DNA of 64,000 bases, from positions 186,001 to 250,000 of the forward strand of contig CAWFZX010000022.1 of NCBI GenBank assembly GCA_963820375.1, written 5' to 3'. The notes below the pieces were generated by a model, which saw nothing but the letters and a program-made list of their open reading frames with translations, was not told where the DNA came from and did not search any database. The position numbers were made by a program, and so were the translations under genes. Below, piece by piece: positions 53,001 to 60,503 of this stretch; position 1 is the stretch's first letter, and each line of letters begins with the position of its first letter. This stretch comes from AWTP1-13 sp963820375. GTDB lineage: Bacteria > Pseudomonadota > Alphaproteobacteria > Rhizobiales > Hyphomicrobiaceae.

Positions 53001-55059
53001 AATAGACGATGGCCACTTTCTTGGAGAAATCCGTGCGCAGCGGCAGGCCGGAATTGTCGAGAACCGAATATTGCGGTCCAGAGAAATTGCCTGGCAGAAA
53101 CGCCGTGTTATTGACATCGAACAACGCGTCGAGGCCTGTCGGATTGCCGATCGCGGATTTGGCCACGGCGAATTCGACGGTGGTGCCATCGGCGCTGCGC
53201 CCGAACAGCATGGGATCCGTGGAGACGGGCGTGGCGCCGGCGCCGCCGGTGAAAAGAAACGGCACACCACCGCTGCTGAAATTGATGTTAAACTCGGCTC
53301 CGCCTGACGGTACTATGATGTTTCCTTCGGCATCGAGCGTCGGGAAGATCTGGTAACCGGAGTTGATGTTCTGATCGGTGTTGAACCAGGCCGTCGTTTC
53401 GGCACCGATTGAAGTTCCCGTCAGCGCCTTGAGCGCAAACACGTAGCTGTCGCCGGAAACCCGGCCATAGACTTCCCAGCCGGCCACGGGCGCAACGCCG
53501 TCGATGCGCTGGGCGGCGGTCCAGTCGAGAAGGCTGCCGTCGAGCGTGACGGCGCCGACGACCGGAGCCGTGGGAGCCGGGATCGTGTATTGCGTGGCAG
53601 CGAAGCTAGTCGGCAGGAACACAACGTTGTTGATATCGTAGATCGTGTTGATGGCAGGTGCCGCGCCTGTGAAGCCGATCAGCTCTTTTGGAATCGCCAG
53701 CTCGACGATCATCTTGTCGCTCGAAAAGCGCTCGATGATGTCTCCGTTCGAGACCGCCGTCTGTCCCGCGTCATTTGTGAAGAGACGCGCATTTCCAGTG
53801 GCGTCGAAGTTGATGTTGTACTCGGCACCGCCAGCAAAACCAAAGATTTGGAAGCCCGTCGCGGCATTCATATCGGTGTTTAGCCAGACCGTCGTGTCGG
53901 TACCGATGGCCTGCGGAGACTTGAGGGCGAGCACATAGTTGTCGCCGGTCACCTTGGCGTAGATCTCGTAGCCCGCGATCCCGAGCGCTGCGTCGATGCG
54001 GTTCGCGGCCGTCCAGTCGGCAAGGCTGCCGTCGAGAATGACGCTACCGACGGTGACGGGTGGTGTGCTCTGCGGCGGCGCGACCGTGTAAGAGAAGTTT
54101 GCATAGCTATTGGGTAGGAACACGGAATTGTTGACGTCCATGTAGACGTCGAGCGCCTGGGTGCCGCCGAGCGCGGCACCGGAGACGGTCATTTCCAGGA
54201 CCGTCCTGTCGGCGCTATAGGCAAAGGTGACGGGGGCGCCGGTGACCGGCGTCTGTCCGGCCGCGCCGGTGTAGAGCAGCGGCGTTCCCGTCGCATCGAC
54301 GTTGATGTTGTACTCCGCCCCGGCCGCGAAACCAAAGACCTGAAAGCCGGTGGTGAGGTTGCGATCCGTATTCAGCCAAAACGTGGTATTGGCGCCGATC
54401 GCCACCGGTGAGCTCAGCGCGAACTCGAAGTTTCCCGTTACCGGATCGTAGCGTCCGTAGGCCTCATAACCGGCGACGCCACTTGCCCCGTTATCGAGCC
54501 GGTTGGCCGCTGTCCAATCGGTAAGCGAGCCGTCGAGCAAAGTCGCCTGCTCGACCGCCAACGCCTGGCCGCCGATCGAGATCGTGGCGTGGTCATTCTG
54601 CAACCGCAGCGACTGAAGTGTGGCCGGGTCGAGCTGCAGGCCCTGCACGAAGCGGGCAAAAATCTCGCCTTCGTCACCCGGCGCGTCCCTGGAATTGACC
54701 CGAGCATCAATAAAGTGGCCGATCTCCTCCAGCAGCACCGCTGTCAGCGCAGCATTGCCGCTCGAGCTGTCGTGCACGAGCTTATCGGAAATCAGAATGC
54801 TATTGCTGGCCGCAACGAAAGCACCATGGGCGCCATTGAGGACAGCCGATTCGACCACTTCGACGCGCGGCAATTCACCAGCAGCCAGAGAACGCAGCAG
54901 CTTTTCCGCCGCTGTAACATCGGCGTTCATGCCGAAGGCCTGTCTCAGCACATCGCCGAGGTCCGGGCGCTCGACAAACGACTGCAAGCTATTGATGGCC
55001 GCCAGCAATCCGGACTGCAGCGACAACTCCGAGGTGTCATCTGGGGAATGGAAGAACAT
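50029..55059 (-). CDS. Giant RTX protein with carbohydrate-binding repeats and polysaccharide deacetylase domain
   Basis: A 1676-residue protein starting MFFHSPDDTSELSLQSG, with an AGGAG site upstream. Domains in order: an N-terminal domain found in large repeat proteins (LLEEIGHFIDARVNSRDAPG near 110); three CBM9-like repeats of about 165 residues starting near 175, 340 and 503, each opening like LDGSLTDWTAANRLD; a Rossmann/ThuA-like domain (KVAIVYSESTAERYFGD near 676); a NodB-type deacetylase at about 925-1200, with RVDMDQ near 943 and EIGTHSYTHPEDT near 1019; a beta-sandwich; a cadherin-like domain (about 1350-1455); RTX nonapeptides near 1473-1573; and a C-terminal type I secretion signal region. 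The neighbouring ABC and HlyD genes likely export it. Its activity on Pel-like polymer is inference. Confidence 0.88.
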   Translation of the reverse strand: MFFHSPDDTSELSLQSGLLAAINSLQSFVERPDLGDVLRQAFGMNADVTAAEKLLRSLAAGELPRVEVVESAVLNGAHGAFVAASNSILISDKLVHDSSSGNAALTAVLLEEIGHFIDARVNSRDAPGDEGEIFARFVQGLQLDPATLQSLRLQNDHATISIGGQALAVEQATLLDGSLTDWTAANRLDNGASGVAGYEAYGRYDPVTGNFEFALSSPVAIGANTTFWLNTDRNLTTGFQVFGFAAGAEYNINVDATGTPLLYTGAAGQTPVTGAPVTFAYSADRTVLEMTVSGAALGGTQALDVYMDVNNSVFLPNSYANFSYTVAPPQSTPPVTVGSVILDGSLADWTAANRIDAALGIAGYEIYAKVTGDNYVLALKSPQAIGTDTTVWLNTDMNAATGFQIFGFAGGAEYNINFDATGNARLFTNDAGQTAVSNGDIIERFSSDKMIVELAIPKELIGFTGAAPAINTIYDINNVVFLPTSFAATQYTIPAPTAPVVGAVTLDGSLLDWTAAQRIDGVAPVAGWEVYGRVSGDSYVFALKALTGTSIGAETTAWFNTDQNINSGYQIFPTLDAEGNIIVPSGGAEFNINFSSGGVPFLFTGGAGATPVSTDPMLFGRSADGTTVEFAVAKSAIGNPTGLDALFDVNNTAFLPGNFSGPQYSVLDNSGLPLRTDFSKKVAIVYSESTAERYFGDPALPGQQDINLTAYSQLFMAAQNQAAMAGVPFDILTEADLTNLANLVNYDAIVFPSFQFVNSANVLAIENNLKLLAQNYNTSFITAGNFMTADQTGALLPGDPYARMKALLDLAPEAGGFEGTTSVAITSAGAGFAGVGGYTAGDGIRTYANPAGVGWLAFGDATPGVTPLTVIDNQAVVGEGAGTYAAVVAGSSNGDRNVHFSTEALLGDNNQLWQAIEYAVNGANGPTVGLQMSRQQAIVAARVDMDQSQESFDVNPEEGGPGIYDVLLPILQQWKTDYNFLGSYYINVGNNPPDQQTDWTISGPFYQQLLAMGNEIGTHSYTHPEDTNLLTPEQIAFEFADSLAVIEQNLGINVTGAAVPGAPERLPTSLEILPFFDYISGGYSAVGAGYPGAFGYILPSQQDKVYIAPNAVFDFTLNEFRDLSAAQADAFWAQEFASLTAHSDVPIVVWPWHDYGPTLWEVNPGTASPYSLAQFTNYISRAAQAGAEFVTLDDLASRVESFERSSVTYSVAGNVVTAAVTSTDAGNFALDIDNLGTQVIASVAGWYAYDSDSVFTDRDGGTYTITLGAAAANVSHIIDVGDRNELVSITGNGSSLSFQIVGEGKVVVDLANSATAVVTGATVVSQAGEILTLNLGPIGTHDVAVTLPAPSAAPVITSNGGGATAAISYAENGIAAVTTVTATDPDVGQTLSYAIGGGADAGLFNINATTGALTFITSPDFETPRDAGLNNIYDVIVKVTDSGATPASDTQALAVTVSNVNGTTFNGTAAANVANGTPEADTMNGADGNDTLSGLAGNDALTGGAGNDTLNGGAGNDNLNGNAGLDVLDGGDGNDILNGAADNDTVTGGAGNDQITGAAGIDLLTGGANADTFVFATAAQSGTGTTRDRITDFVSGEDKIDISVFDANTVAGGVQNFTFLTTAGAAITAAGQLHYRHDTANSLTVVEGNTNANTTNMEFQVVLNGILSLSASDFIL
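50340..50640 (-). repeat. RTX calcium-binding nonapeptide repeats
   Basis: About ten GGxGxDxLx-type units encoded in tandem, such as GGAGNDTLN and GGDGNDILN. They bind calcium outside the cell and drive folding after secretion. They resemble a CRISPR array at DNA level only because the coding units are 27 bases long. Confidence 0.85.
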
Positions 55060-55918
55060 TGCGCACCAACTCCTGCTTCAAAGATGAACACACCCCCCAG
55101 GGCGTCTGCAGATCAGACCATCCTCGCCAACTCCATGCCTGCCGTGCGGGATCAGGCCTCCATACCGTGCAGCACGCAATTCAAAGGCTAGGGAGTTGCA
55201 ATGGAAGCTCGCTGGATAGGATTGGAGAAAGCAACTCCACCAAGCAAACTGACACAATGTCCTGTCGTGGTAACCGCCAACTTGCTGACCACGATCAGAG
55301 TTCGCGTGCGCGGACAGCGAAGATGTGATTTGCCGCTTCGCGCTTGCGGGGCATCGCGTGCAGCAAGCTCAGTAACTGGGACCAGCATGTCAGACTGGCC
55401 TTTAGAAGAAATTCGACCTCAAAAGAAAGATGCGTCCTCTAACACGAAGCGGGGAGCGCATTCTCCCTGGCCGCCTGCTGGCTAGAACTGGAACCTGATC
55501 ACGACGCGGCGGTAATGACCATGTTGGAGGACTTCCAACAGCCGCGTGGTGTGGCGTGGTTCGCGTCGACGCAGGTTGAAGCCCCATGCGCACCTGCCGT
55601 GGCCCGAGCACACAGCAGCAAAGTTGGCAAGCGATGTGAAGACGTGATGCTGGCAGGAGACGGCTCTTGCTTTGCCGGTCTGCTGCACAACAAGAACATT
55701 ACGGAAGAAGGCCGCCGCCGAGCATGGCTTGCAGTTCTACAAGCACCACTGCCGAAAAGTATCCCACGCGGCAGATTGGCAGCGAGGCCTGAGGGCTCAC
55801 AAGCACTGCCCTCCCTGCGGCCCACCGAAGGGCCGTCCGCTGGCGTTGCGCGCGCCAGGCTGCCAAGAGGGGATTCTTAGCAAAGCGGTGACCGGAAAGG
55901 CCACACGAAGCCAGCGCC
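55060..55918. other. Gene-poor region upstream of the RTX gene
   Basis: About 860 bases without a supported gene. It must hold the promoter of the RTX/Pel cluster, nearest the RTX start. Several frames of 60-120 codons overlap here on both strands, but none shows a domain or a consistent composition. The right half probably consists of decayed mobile DNA leading into the transposase remnant. Confidence 0.4.
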
Positions 55919-56219
55919 ATGAAATGCCCTGCCGAGGTCAACATCTCCTCAAGGCGGCTCTATCAAGGTCCCGGATCTCGAATACCCCCTTGCACGACCG
56001 CGACGTCCTCGTCACCGCCTGCGGCCGTATCTGCATCTACAGAAAGAAAAGCAACGTCTCCACCGTCCTGGCCGGACACGGCTCGGTATCAAGGAGGTCG
56101 ACGAGGGAATTAGGCTCGTCAGCTTCATCGACGATGATCTGGGATATATCGATCTGGAGCAGAGAGCCTTGCAACCCATCGACAACCCGTTCGGGCCCAG
56201 GTTGTCACCCATGTCTTAG
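55919..56219 (+). pseudogene. Decayed IS481-type transposase, 3' part
   Basis: Reading through two frame changes gives MKCPAEVN, then PLHDRDVLVTACGRICIYRK, then RLGIKEVDEGIRLVSFIDDD and LGYIDLEQRALQPIDNPFGP ending RLSPMS and TAG at 56217. This is the C-terminus of IS481-family transposases. The frames change near 55965 and 56085, so the gene is dead. The DNA after the stop, GACATATTGTGACCTATCTG and onward, resembles the terminal repeat end of such elements. It marks mobile DNA at the right edge of the accessory region. Confidence 0.7.
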
Positions 56220-56261
56220 GGACATATTGTGACCTATCTGTCCGGGTCGGACACCTAGGTC

Positions 56262-56310
56262 TTGGAGCGGGCGATGGGATGAACCCACGACCCTCACGCT
56301 GGCAACCCGA
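56262..56310 (-). repeat. Partial copy of the tRNA-Gly 3' half
   Basis: Starting TTGGAGCGGGCGA, this stretch copies the complement of the 3' end of the adjacent tRNA-Gly, with a two-base deletion and a few substitutions over about 50 bases, ending near the anticodon. It is either an old attachment-site duplicate made by integration at the tRNA, or a decayed second tRNA. Confidence 0.7.
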
Positions 56311-56359
56311 GACTTGGAGGGACCTGGTTTATTGTTTGTTCACTCCCGCGAGGGAGATT

Positions 56360-56434
56360 TGGAGCGGGCGAAGGGATTTGAACCCTCGACCCTCACGTTG
56401 GCAACGTGATGCTCTACCCCTGAGCTACACCCGC
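56360..56434 (-). tRNA. tRNA-Gly (anticodon GCC)
   Basis: On the minus strand a 75-base cloverleaf starts GCGGGTGTAGCTCAG and ends CGCCCGCTCCA, with the CCA encoded. The acceptor arms GCGGGTG and CGCCCGC pair, the T-loop region GGTTCAAATCC is normal, and the anticodon loop is TTGCCAA, giving GCC for Gly. It reads codon GGC. Its 3' end faces the accessory region. Confidence 0.95.
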
Positions 56435-56561
56435 GTCCACCCACCGGGTTATGCAGCAAAGCCCCAGGGTTGGCAAGCAGCCCCTGGGTGGCCGCAACGG
56501 CCTATTGTGCCCGCCCGCTGCCATCGCGTAGGAGTGCGTTCTTCGAGCCGTTACCCTCAAT

Positions 56562-57098
56562 GTGGGAGTCCGCTTGCCCGCCACCCGCCAAGACCTGTTT
56601 GCGCGGCTCGCTGAGCTCGGCATCAGCACCGAGACGGTCGAGCACGAGGCCGTCTTTACCGTCGAGCAGAGCTCGAGCCTGGAACGGGCGCTGCCGGGCG
56701 GGCACACCAAAAATCTGTTTCTCAAGGACAAGAAAGACCGATTGTTCCTGGTCGTGGCGCTGGGCAGGGCCCGCGTTGATTTGAAGAACCTGCACAAGCG
56801 ATTGGGCAGCGACCGGCTCAGCTTCGGCCGGGCCGAGCTGTTGCTGGAGGTGCTGGGAGTTCCGGCCGGCTCCGTCACACCCTTTGCGCTGATCAACGAC
56901 AAAACCCAGCGCGTAACCGTCATCCTTGATGCCGATATGATGCGTCATCAGCAGCTCAACTACCACCCGCTCGAGAATACGGCGACCACCAATATCGCGG
57001 CCGCCGACCTGCTGCGCTTTATCCATGCCTGCGGCCACCAACCTCGGATCTTGGCCGTCACGGGCGAAGGTGGCGAGGCCAGCGAGGCGGCCCGTTAG
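56562..57098 (+). CDS. ProX-type prolyl-tRNA editing protein (YbaK/EbsC family)
   Basis: A 178-residue protein of the YbaK/ProX family, which hydrolyses mischarged aminoacyl-tRNA such as Ala-tRNA(Pro). The start is a GTG at 56562 (MGVRLPATRQDLFARLAELG). Conserved blocks are VEHEAVFTVEQSSSL, GGHTKNLFLKDKKDRLFLVV with the substrate-binding Lys, and GSVTPFALINDKTQRVTVIL; FHPLENTAT-type motif is seen as YHPLENTATTNIAAADLLRF. Length is normal for stand-alone ProX. It starts 128 bases from the tRNA-Gly on the opposite strand. Confidence 0.88.
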   Translation: MGVRLPATRQDLFARLAELGISTETVEHEAVFTVEQSSSLERALPGGHTKNLFLKDKKDRLFLVVALGRARVDLKNLHKRLGSDRLSFGRAELLLEVLGVPAGSVTPFALINDKTQRVTVILDADMMRHQQLNYHPLENTATTNIAAADLLRFIHACGHQPRILAVTGEGGEASEAAR

Positions 57099-57178
57099 CC
57101 CGACTTAGCATTACGCCATAGCTGCACTATATTATGCGCGATACTATGGGCGCGACCTGCAGCTGGAGAAAGCGCGAG

Positions 57179-58102
57179 ATGGTTTTCGGTTTTGGCAAGA
57201 GCACAGAGCAGAAGGATGGGCCCGGCGTCACTGGCGACGTGGTCAAGGACACGAGCACCGCCACCTTCGCCAAGGACGTCATTGAGACCTCGCGCAAAGT
57301 GCCGGTGCTGGTGGATTTCTGGGCGCCGTGGTGCGGACCCTGCAAGCAGTTGACGCCCATTCTCGAGAAAGTGGTGCGCAGCTACAAGGGCAAGGTTCAG
57401 CTGGTCAAGATCAACATCGACGAGAACCAGGCGATCGCAGCGCAACTGAGGATCCAGTCGATTCCTACGGTCTATGCCTTCCGCGACGGCCGGCCGCTGG
57501 ACGGGTTCATGGGAGTGCAGCCCGAAAGCGCCGTGAAGGCGTTTGTGGATCGCCTGCTCGGCGACGAAGTGGTCGAGGAAGTGGCCGCTGTGGTAGAGGC
57601 GGCCGATAAGGCGTTGGAGGCCGGCGACCTGCAGGGCGCTGCCAAAATCTACGCCTCGGTGCTGCAGGAAGATGCGCAGAACGTTCTGGCGCTCGCTGGT
57701 CTCGCACGCTGTTATCTGCAGACCGGCGATCTGGCTCGCGCCGAGCAGACGATCGGTCTCGTACCACCCGACAAGCAGAACCTGGCGGCTGTCGCCAGCG
57801 TACGTGCCGCACTCGAGCTGGCGCGCGGCGCCGAGAAGGCCGGTGACGTCGCGCAGCTCGAGGCCCAAGTGCAGGCTCGGCCGGCGGATCACCAGGCCCG
57901 CCTCGATCTCGCAACGGCGCTTGCTGCCAAAGGCAAGAAGGCCGAGGCGCTCGATCAATTGCTGGAGGCGGTCCGCCGCGATCGCAAGTGGAACGAGGAG
58001 GCAGCCCGCAAGCAACTCGTCCAGCTGTTTGACGCTTGGGGGCCGAAAGATCCCCTGACCCTCGAAGGGCGGCGTCGGCTTTCTTCACTCCTGTTCTCGT
58101 GA
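57179..58102 (+). CDS. Thioredoxin with TPR domain (CnoX/YbbN-like)
   Basis: A 307-residue thioredoxin-fold protein with a C-terminal TPR-like region, related to the YbbN (CnoX) holdase-type redox chaperone. The ATG at 57179 (MVFGFGKSTEQKDG) has a GGAGAA site upstream; the frame is open to 57134. The thioredoxin active site is DFWAPWCGPCKQLTP, with both Cys, and IQSIPTVYAFRDG is the cis-Pro loop. Helical repeats follow, for example ALEAGDLQGAAKIYASVL. The stop overlaps the GTG of the next gene, so the genes are coupled. This trx-LON-Trm112 order is common in alphaproteobacteria. Confidence 0.93.
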   Translation: MVFGFGKSTEQKDGPGVTGDVVKDTSTATFAKDVIETSRKVPVLVDFWAPWCGPCKQLTPILEKVVRSYKGKVQLVKINIDENQAIAAQLRIQSIPTVYAFRDGRPLDGFMGVQPESAVKAFVDRLLGDEVVEEVAAVVEAADKALEAGDLQGAAKIYASVLQEDAQNVLALAGLARCYLQTGDLARAEQTIGLVPPDKQNLAAVASVRAALELARGAEKAGDVAQLEAQVQARPADHQARLDLATALAAKGKKAEALDQLLEAVRRDRKWNEEAARKQLVQLFDAWGPKDPLTLEGRRRLSSLLFS

Positions 58103-58806
58103 GTGCGGTAGATAGCGGGTATATTTTGCCGATCCTGTTGGAGCGATATCGAAAACCGGCCGATCTGCCGCGCCGCGTGCCGGTATTTCCGCTGCGGCGG
58201 GCCATCGTGCTGCCTCGCGTAACCTTGCCGCTGACCATCTTTGAACCGAGATATCTGACGATGCTTGATGACGCCCTCTCGGGCGATCGCGTGCTCGGTC
58301 TGGTCCAGCCCAAGAGCGGTGACGAGGAATCACCACCCGGCAAGTCGGTGGAACTGCGCTCGGTTGGTGGCGTCGGACGTCTGACGGCCTATGAAGAGCT
58401 CGATGATGGCCGGGTTCTGATCACCCTGTCGGGTATTGCCCGCTGTTTGCTGGAGGAAGAGGTTGCCTCTGACAAACCCTACCGCATCTGGAACGTCGGC
58501 TTTGAGCGCTTTCATAGGGACTTCATTGCCGGCTCCGGCGAGGATTCCGTCAACCGGCAGGCCTTGTTGGACACCTTGCGGACCTATCTGGAGGCGCGCA
58601 ATCTCAGCGCCGACTGGGCGGCCATTGGCCACGCCTCGACGGAACGGTTGGTCAACTCGCTGGCCGCGATCAGTCCTTATGGCCCTGAGGAAAAACAGGC
58701 GTTGCTCGAAGCCCCCGATCTGAAAACGCGGGCCGACATGCTGGTCGCATTGGCCGAACTGGACCTGGCAGCCGGCTCGGAAGGTTCGGGCTCGAGGCTG
58801 CAATGA
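58099..58806 (+). CDS. LON peptidase substrate-binding domain protein
   Basis: A 235-residue protein with the N-terminal LON (PUA-like) domain but no ATPase or protease part. The GTG at 58099 overlaps the TGA of the thioredoxin gene by four bases (GTGA), which sets the start. Conserved blocks are RRVPVFPLRRAIVLPRVTLP, LTIFEPRYLTMLDDALSGDR and GRVLITLSGIARCLLEEEV. It may bind proteins for another partner, but its real role is unknown. The next gene's ATG overlaps its stop in turn. Confidence 0.92.
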   Translation: MSAVDSGYILPILLERYRKPADLPRRVPVFPLRRAIVLPRVTLPLTIFEPRYLTMLDDALSGDRVLGLVQPKSGDEESPPGKSVELRSVGGVGRLTAYEELDDGRVLITLSGIARCLLEEEVASDKPYRIWNVGFERFHRDFIAGSGEDSVNRQALLDTLRTYLEARNLSADWAAIGHASTERLVNSLAAISPYGPEEKQALLEAPDLKTRADMLVALAELDLAAGSEGSGSRLQ

Positions 58807-59117
58807 GGCAACGGGACAATGGTGCACTGATGCGAACCAATGCCGGCGTGACTGTGATGGCGGAAGAGAGCCGAGAACCGAAACAGACGCCTCAAGCGCT
58901 CCCAGGAGGGTCTACCGAACGCGTCGACCGCCGCCTGCTTGGGCTGCTGGTCTGCCCGCGCACCAAGACCGCTCTTATCTATGACGAGGCTGCGCAAGAG
59001 CTGATCAGCCGGGCAGCTGGCCTCGCCTATCCGATTCGCGATGGCATTCCTGTCATGCTGGAGGAGGAAGCTCGCACGCTTAGCGATGAGGAGCTAAACG
59101 CCCTGGGCAAGCGCTAA
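58803..59117 (+). CDS. Trm112 family protein
   Basis: A 104-residue frame from the ATG at 58803, which overlaps the preceding TGA. A later start at 58857 (MAEESREPKQ) would give 86 residues, closer to the usual 60-90. The domain is RRLLGLLVCPRTKTALIYDE then LAYPIRDGIPVMLEEEAR, typical of the small Trm112/YcaR fold. Only one Cys of the zinc set remains (VCPRTK), as in many bacterial members. Trm112 proteins are methyltransferase activators in eukaryotes; bacterial function is unclear. Confidence 0.9.
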   Translation: MRQRDNGALMRTNAGVTVMAEESREPKQTPQALPGGSTERVDRRLLGLLVCPRTKTALIYDEAAQELISRAAGLAYPIRDGIPVMLEEEARTLSDEELNALGKR

Positions 59118-59192
59118 CCGTGGCGCGCGACCGCGCAGTTCGCTAGGCTGTTGGTAACACCCGCAAAGGCAGCCGAAAGCGCAACGCACCCG

Positions 59193-60332
59193 ATGTCCAG
59201 CACCGCTCCGATTTTCAAGGACGAGCACGAGCTCTTCCGCAAGACCGTCAAGGCCTTCATCGAACGTGAGATCGCTCCACACTACGAGCAATGGGAGAAG
59301 GAGGGTCAAGTCAGCCGCCAGGTCTGGCGCAAGGCCGGCGAGGCGGGCCTGCTATTGACCGACACCCCGGAGGAGTATGGCGGCGCGGGCGCCGACTTTC
59401 TCTACAGCGCGGTGATGATCGAGGAAATGGCCAAGCGCGTGTTTACCGCGCCGGGCTTCCGGCTGCACTCCGATATCGTGGCGCCCTACATCCTCAACTA
59501 TGGCAGTGCGGAACAAAAGCGCACCTGGTTGCCGAAAATGGCGAAAGGAGAAGTGATCACCGCCATCGCCATGACCGAGCCGGGCACAGGCAGCGATCTG
59601 CAGGCGATCCGCACGACGGCTCTGCGCAAGGGCAATGAGCTCGTCGTCAACGGGCAGAAGACGTTCATTACCAACGGCGGGCTCGCCGATCTCATCATCG
59701 TTGCCGCCAAGACCGATACGGGAGCCGGCGCCAAGGGAGTGAGCCTGGTGCTGGTGGAAGCCGAGCGGCCCGGTTTCAAGCGTGGCCGCAACCTGAAAAA
59801 AATCGGCCAGAATGCCCAGGACACCGCCGAGCTGTTCTTCGAGGATGTGCGCGTGCCACCGTCGAACATTCTGGGAGAGGAGGGCCGCGGTTTCGCCTGC
59901 CTGATGAACCAGCTGCCGCGCGAACGCCTGTTGGTTGCCATCGGCGCGGTTGCCATCATGGAGGCGGCACTGCAATGGACCATCGACTACACGCGCGAGC
60001 GCAAGGCGTTCGGCAAGTCATTGGCCGAATTCCAGAACACGCGCTTCAAGCTGGCGGAAGTGAAAACCGAGGTGACCGTGGCGCGCGTATTCCTCAATCA
60101 CTGCCTAGCGCTGTTCCTCGAGGGCAAGCTCGACGCCACCACCGCCGCCATGAGCAAGTGGTGGCTGACCGAACTCGACAACAAGGTGCTCGATACTTGT
60201 CTGCAGCTGTTCGGCGGTTATGGCTACATGCTGGAATACCCCATCGCCCGCGCCTACGCGGACGCCCGCGTCCACCGCATCTATGCCGGCACCACCGAAA
60301 TCATGAAGGAGCTGGTGGCAAGGGCTCTGTAG
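59193..60332 (+). CDS. Acyl-CoA dehydrogenase
   Basis: A 379-residue flavoprotein that oxidises acyl-CoA to enoyl-CoA, passing electrons to ETF. The ATG at 59193 (MSSTAPIFKDEHELFRKTVK) is preferred over an upstream TTG. Motifs are MTEPGTGSDLQAIRTTALRK (flavin and substrate site), RKAFGKSLAEFQNTRFKLAE and the C-terminal QLFGGYGYMLEYPIARAYAD with RIYAGTTEIMKELVA. The Glu of the GGYGYMLEYP segment or the TTEI segment serves as base in related enzymes. The chain-length preference is unknown. It follows the Trm112 gene by 75 bases. Confidence 0.94.
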   Translation: MSSTAPIFKDEHELFRKTVKAFIEREIAPHYEQWEKEGQVSRQVWRKAGEAGLLLTDTPEEYGGAGADFLYSAVMIEEMAKRVFTAPGFRLHSDIVAPYILNYGSAEQKRTWLPKMAKGEVITAIAMTEPGTGSDLQAIRTTALRKGNELVVNGQKTFITNGGLADLIIVAAKTDTGAGAKGVSLVLVEAERPGFKRGRNLKKIGQNAQDTAELFFEDVRVPPSNILGEEGRGFACLMNQLPRERLLVAIGAVAIMEAALQWTIDYTRERKAFGKSLAEFQNTRFKLAEVKTEVTVARVFLNHCLALFLEGKLDATTAAMSKWWLTELDNKVLDTCLQLFGGYGYMLEYPIARAYADARVHRIYAGTTEIMKELVARAL

Positions 60333-60503
60333 CCAGCCGGCGCGGCAAGGTAGTCCCGGGAAAGGCTTGGCCGAGTTGATCGCGAATTTCGGCCTGCGCC
60401 GCTGGCGCCCCTTGCGTCCTGATCGATGTGTGGCCTCGGATCCAGCCGGGGAAAGAAGCCGTCGGCATCTGGTTTCATTTTGCCGCTCGTGGCAGCGTTG
60501 CGC

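Noticed and set aside
52363..53307. Open frame of 314 codons on the plus strand inside the RTX gene
   Set aside because: It is antisense to the CBM9-like and deacetylase domains and shows no domain of its own; the same holds for 50080-51021.
55515..55880. 121-codon frame on the plus strand before the transposase remnant
   Set aside because: Several frames of like length overlap here on both strands, and none resembles a protein family I know.
57095..58015. Open frame of 306 codons on the minus strand
   Set aside because: It is antisense to the thioredoxin gene, which has an intact CGPC site and strong synteny.
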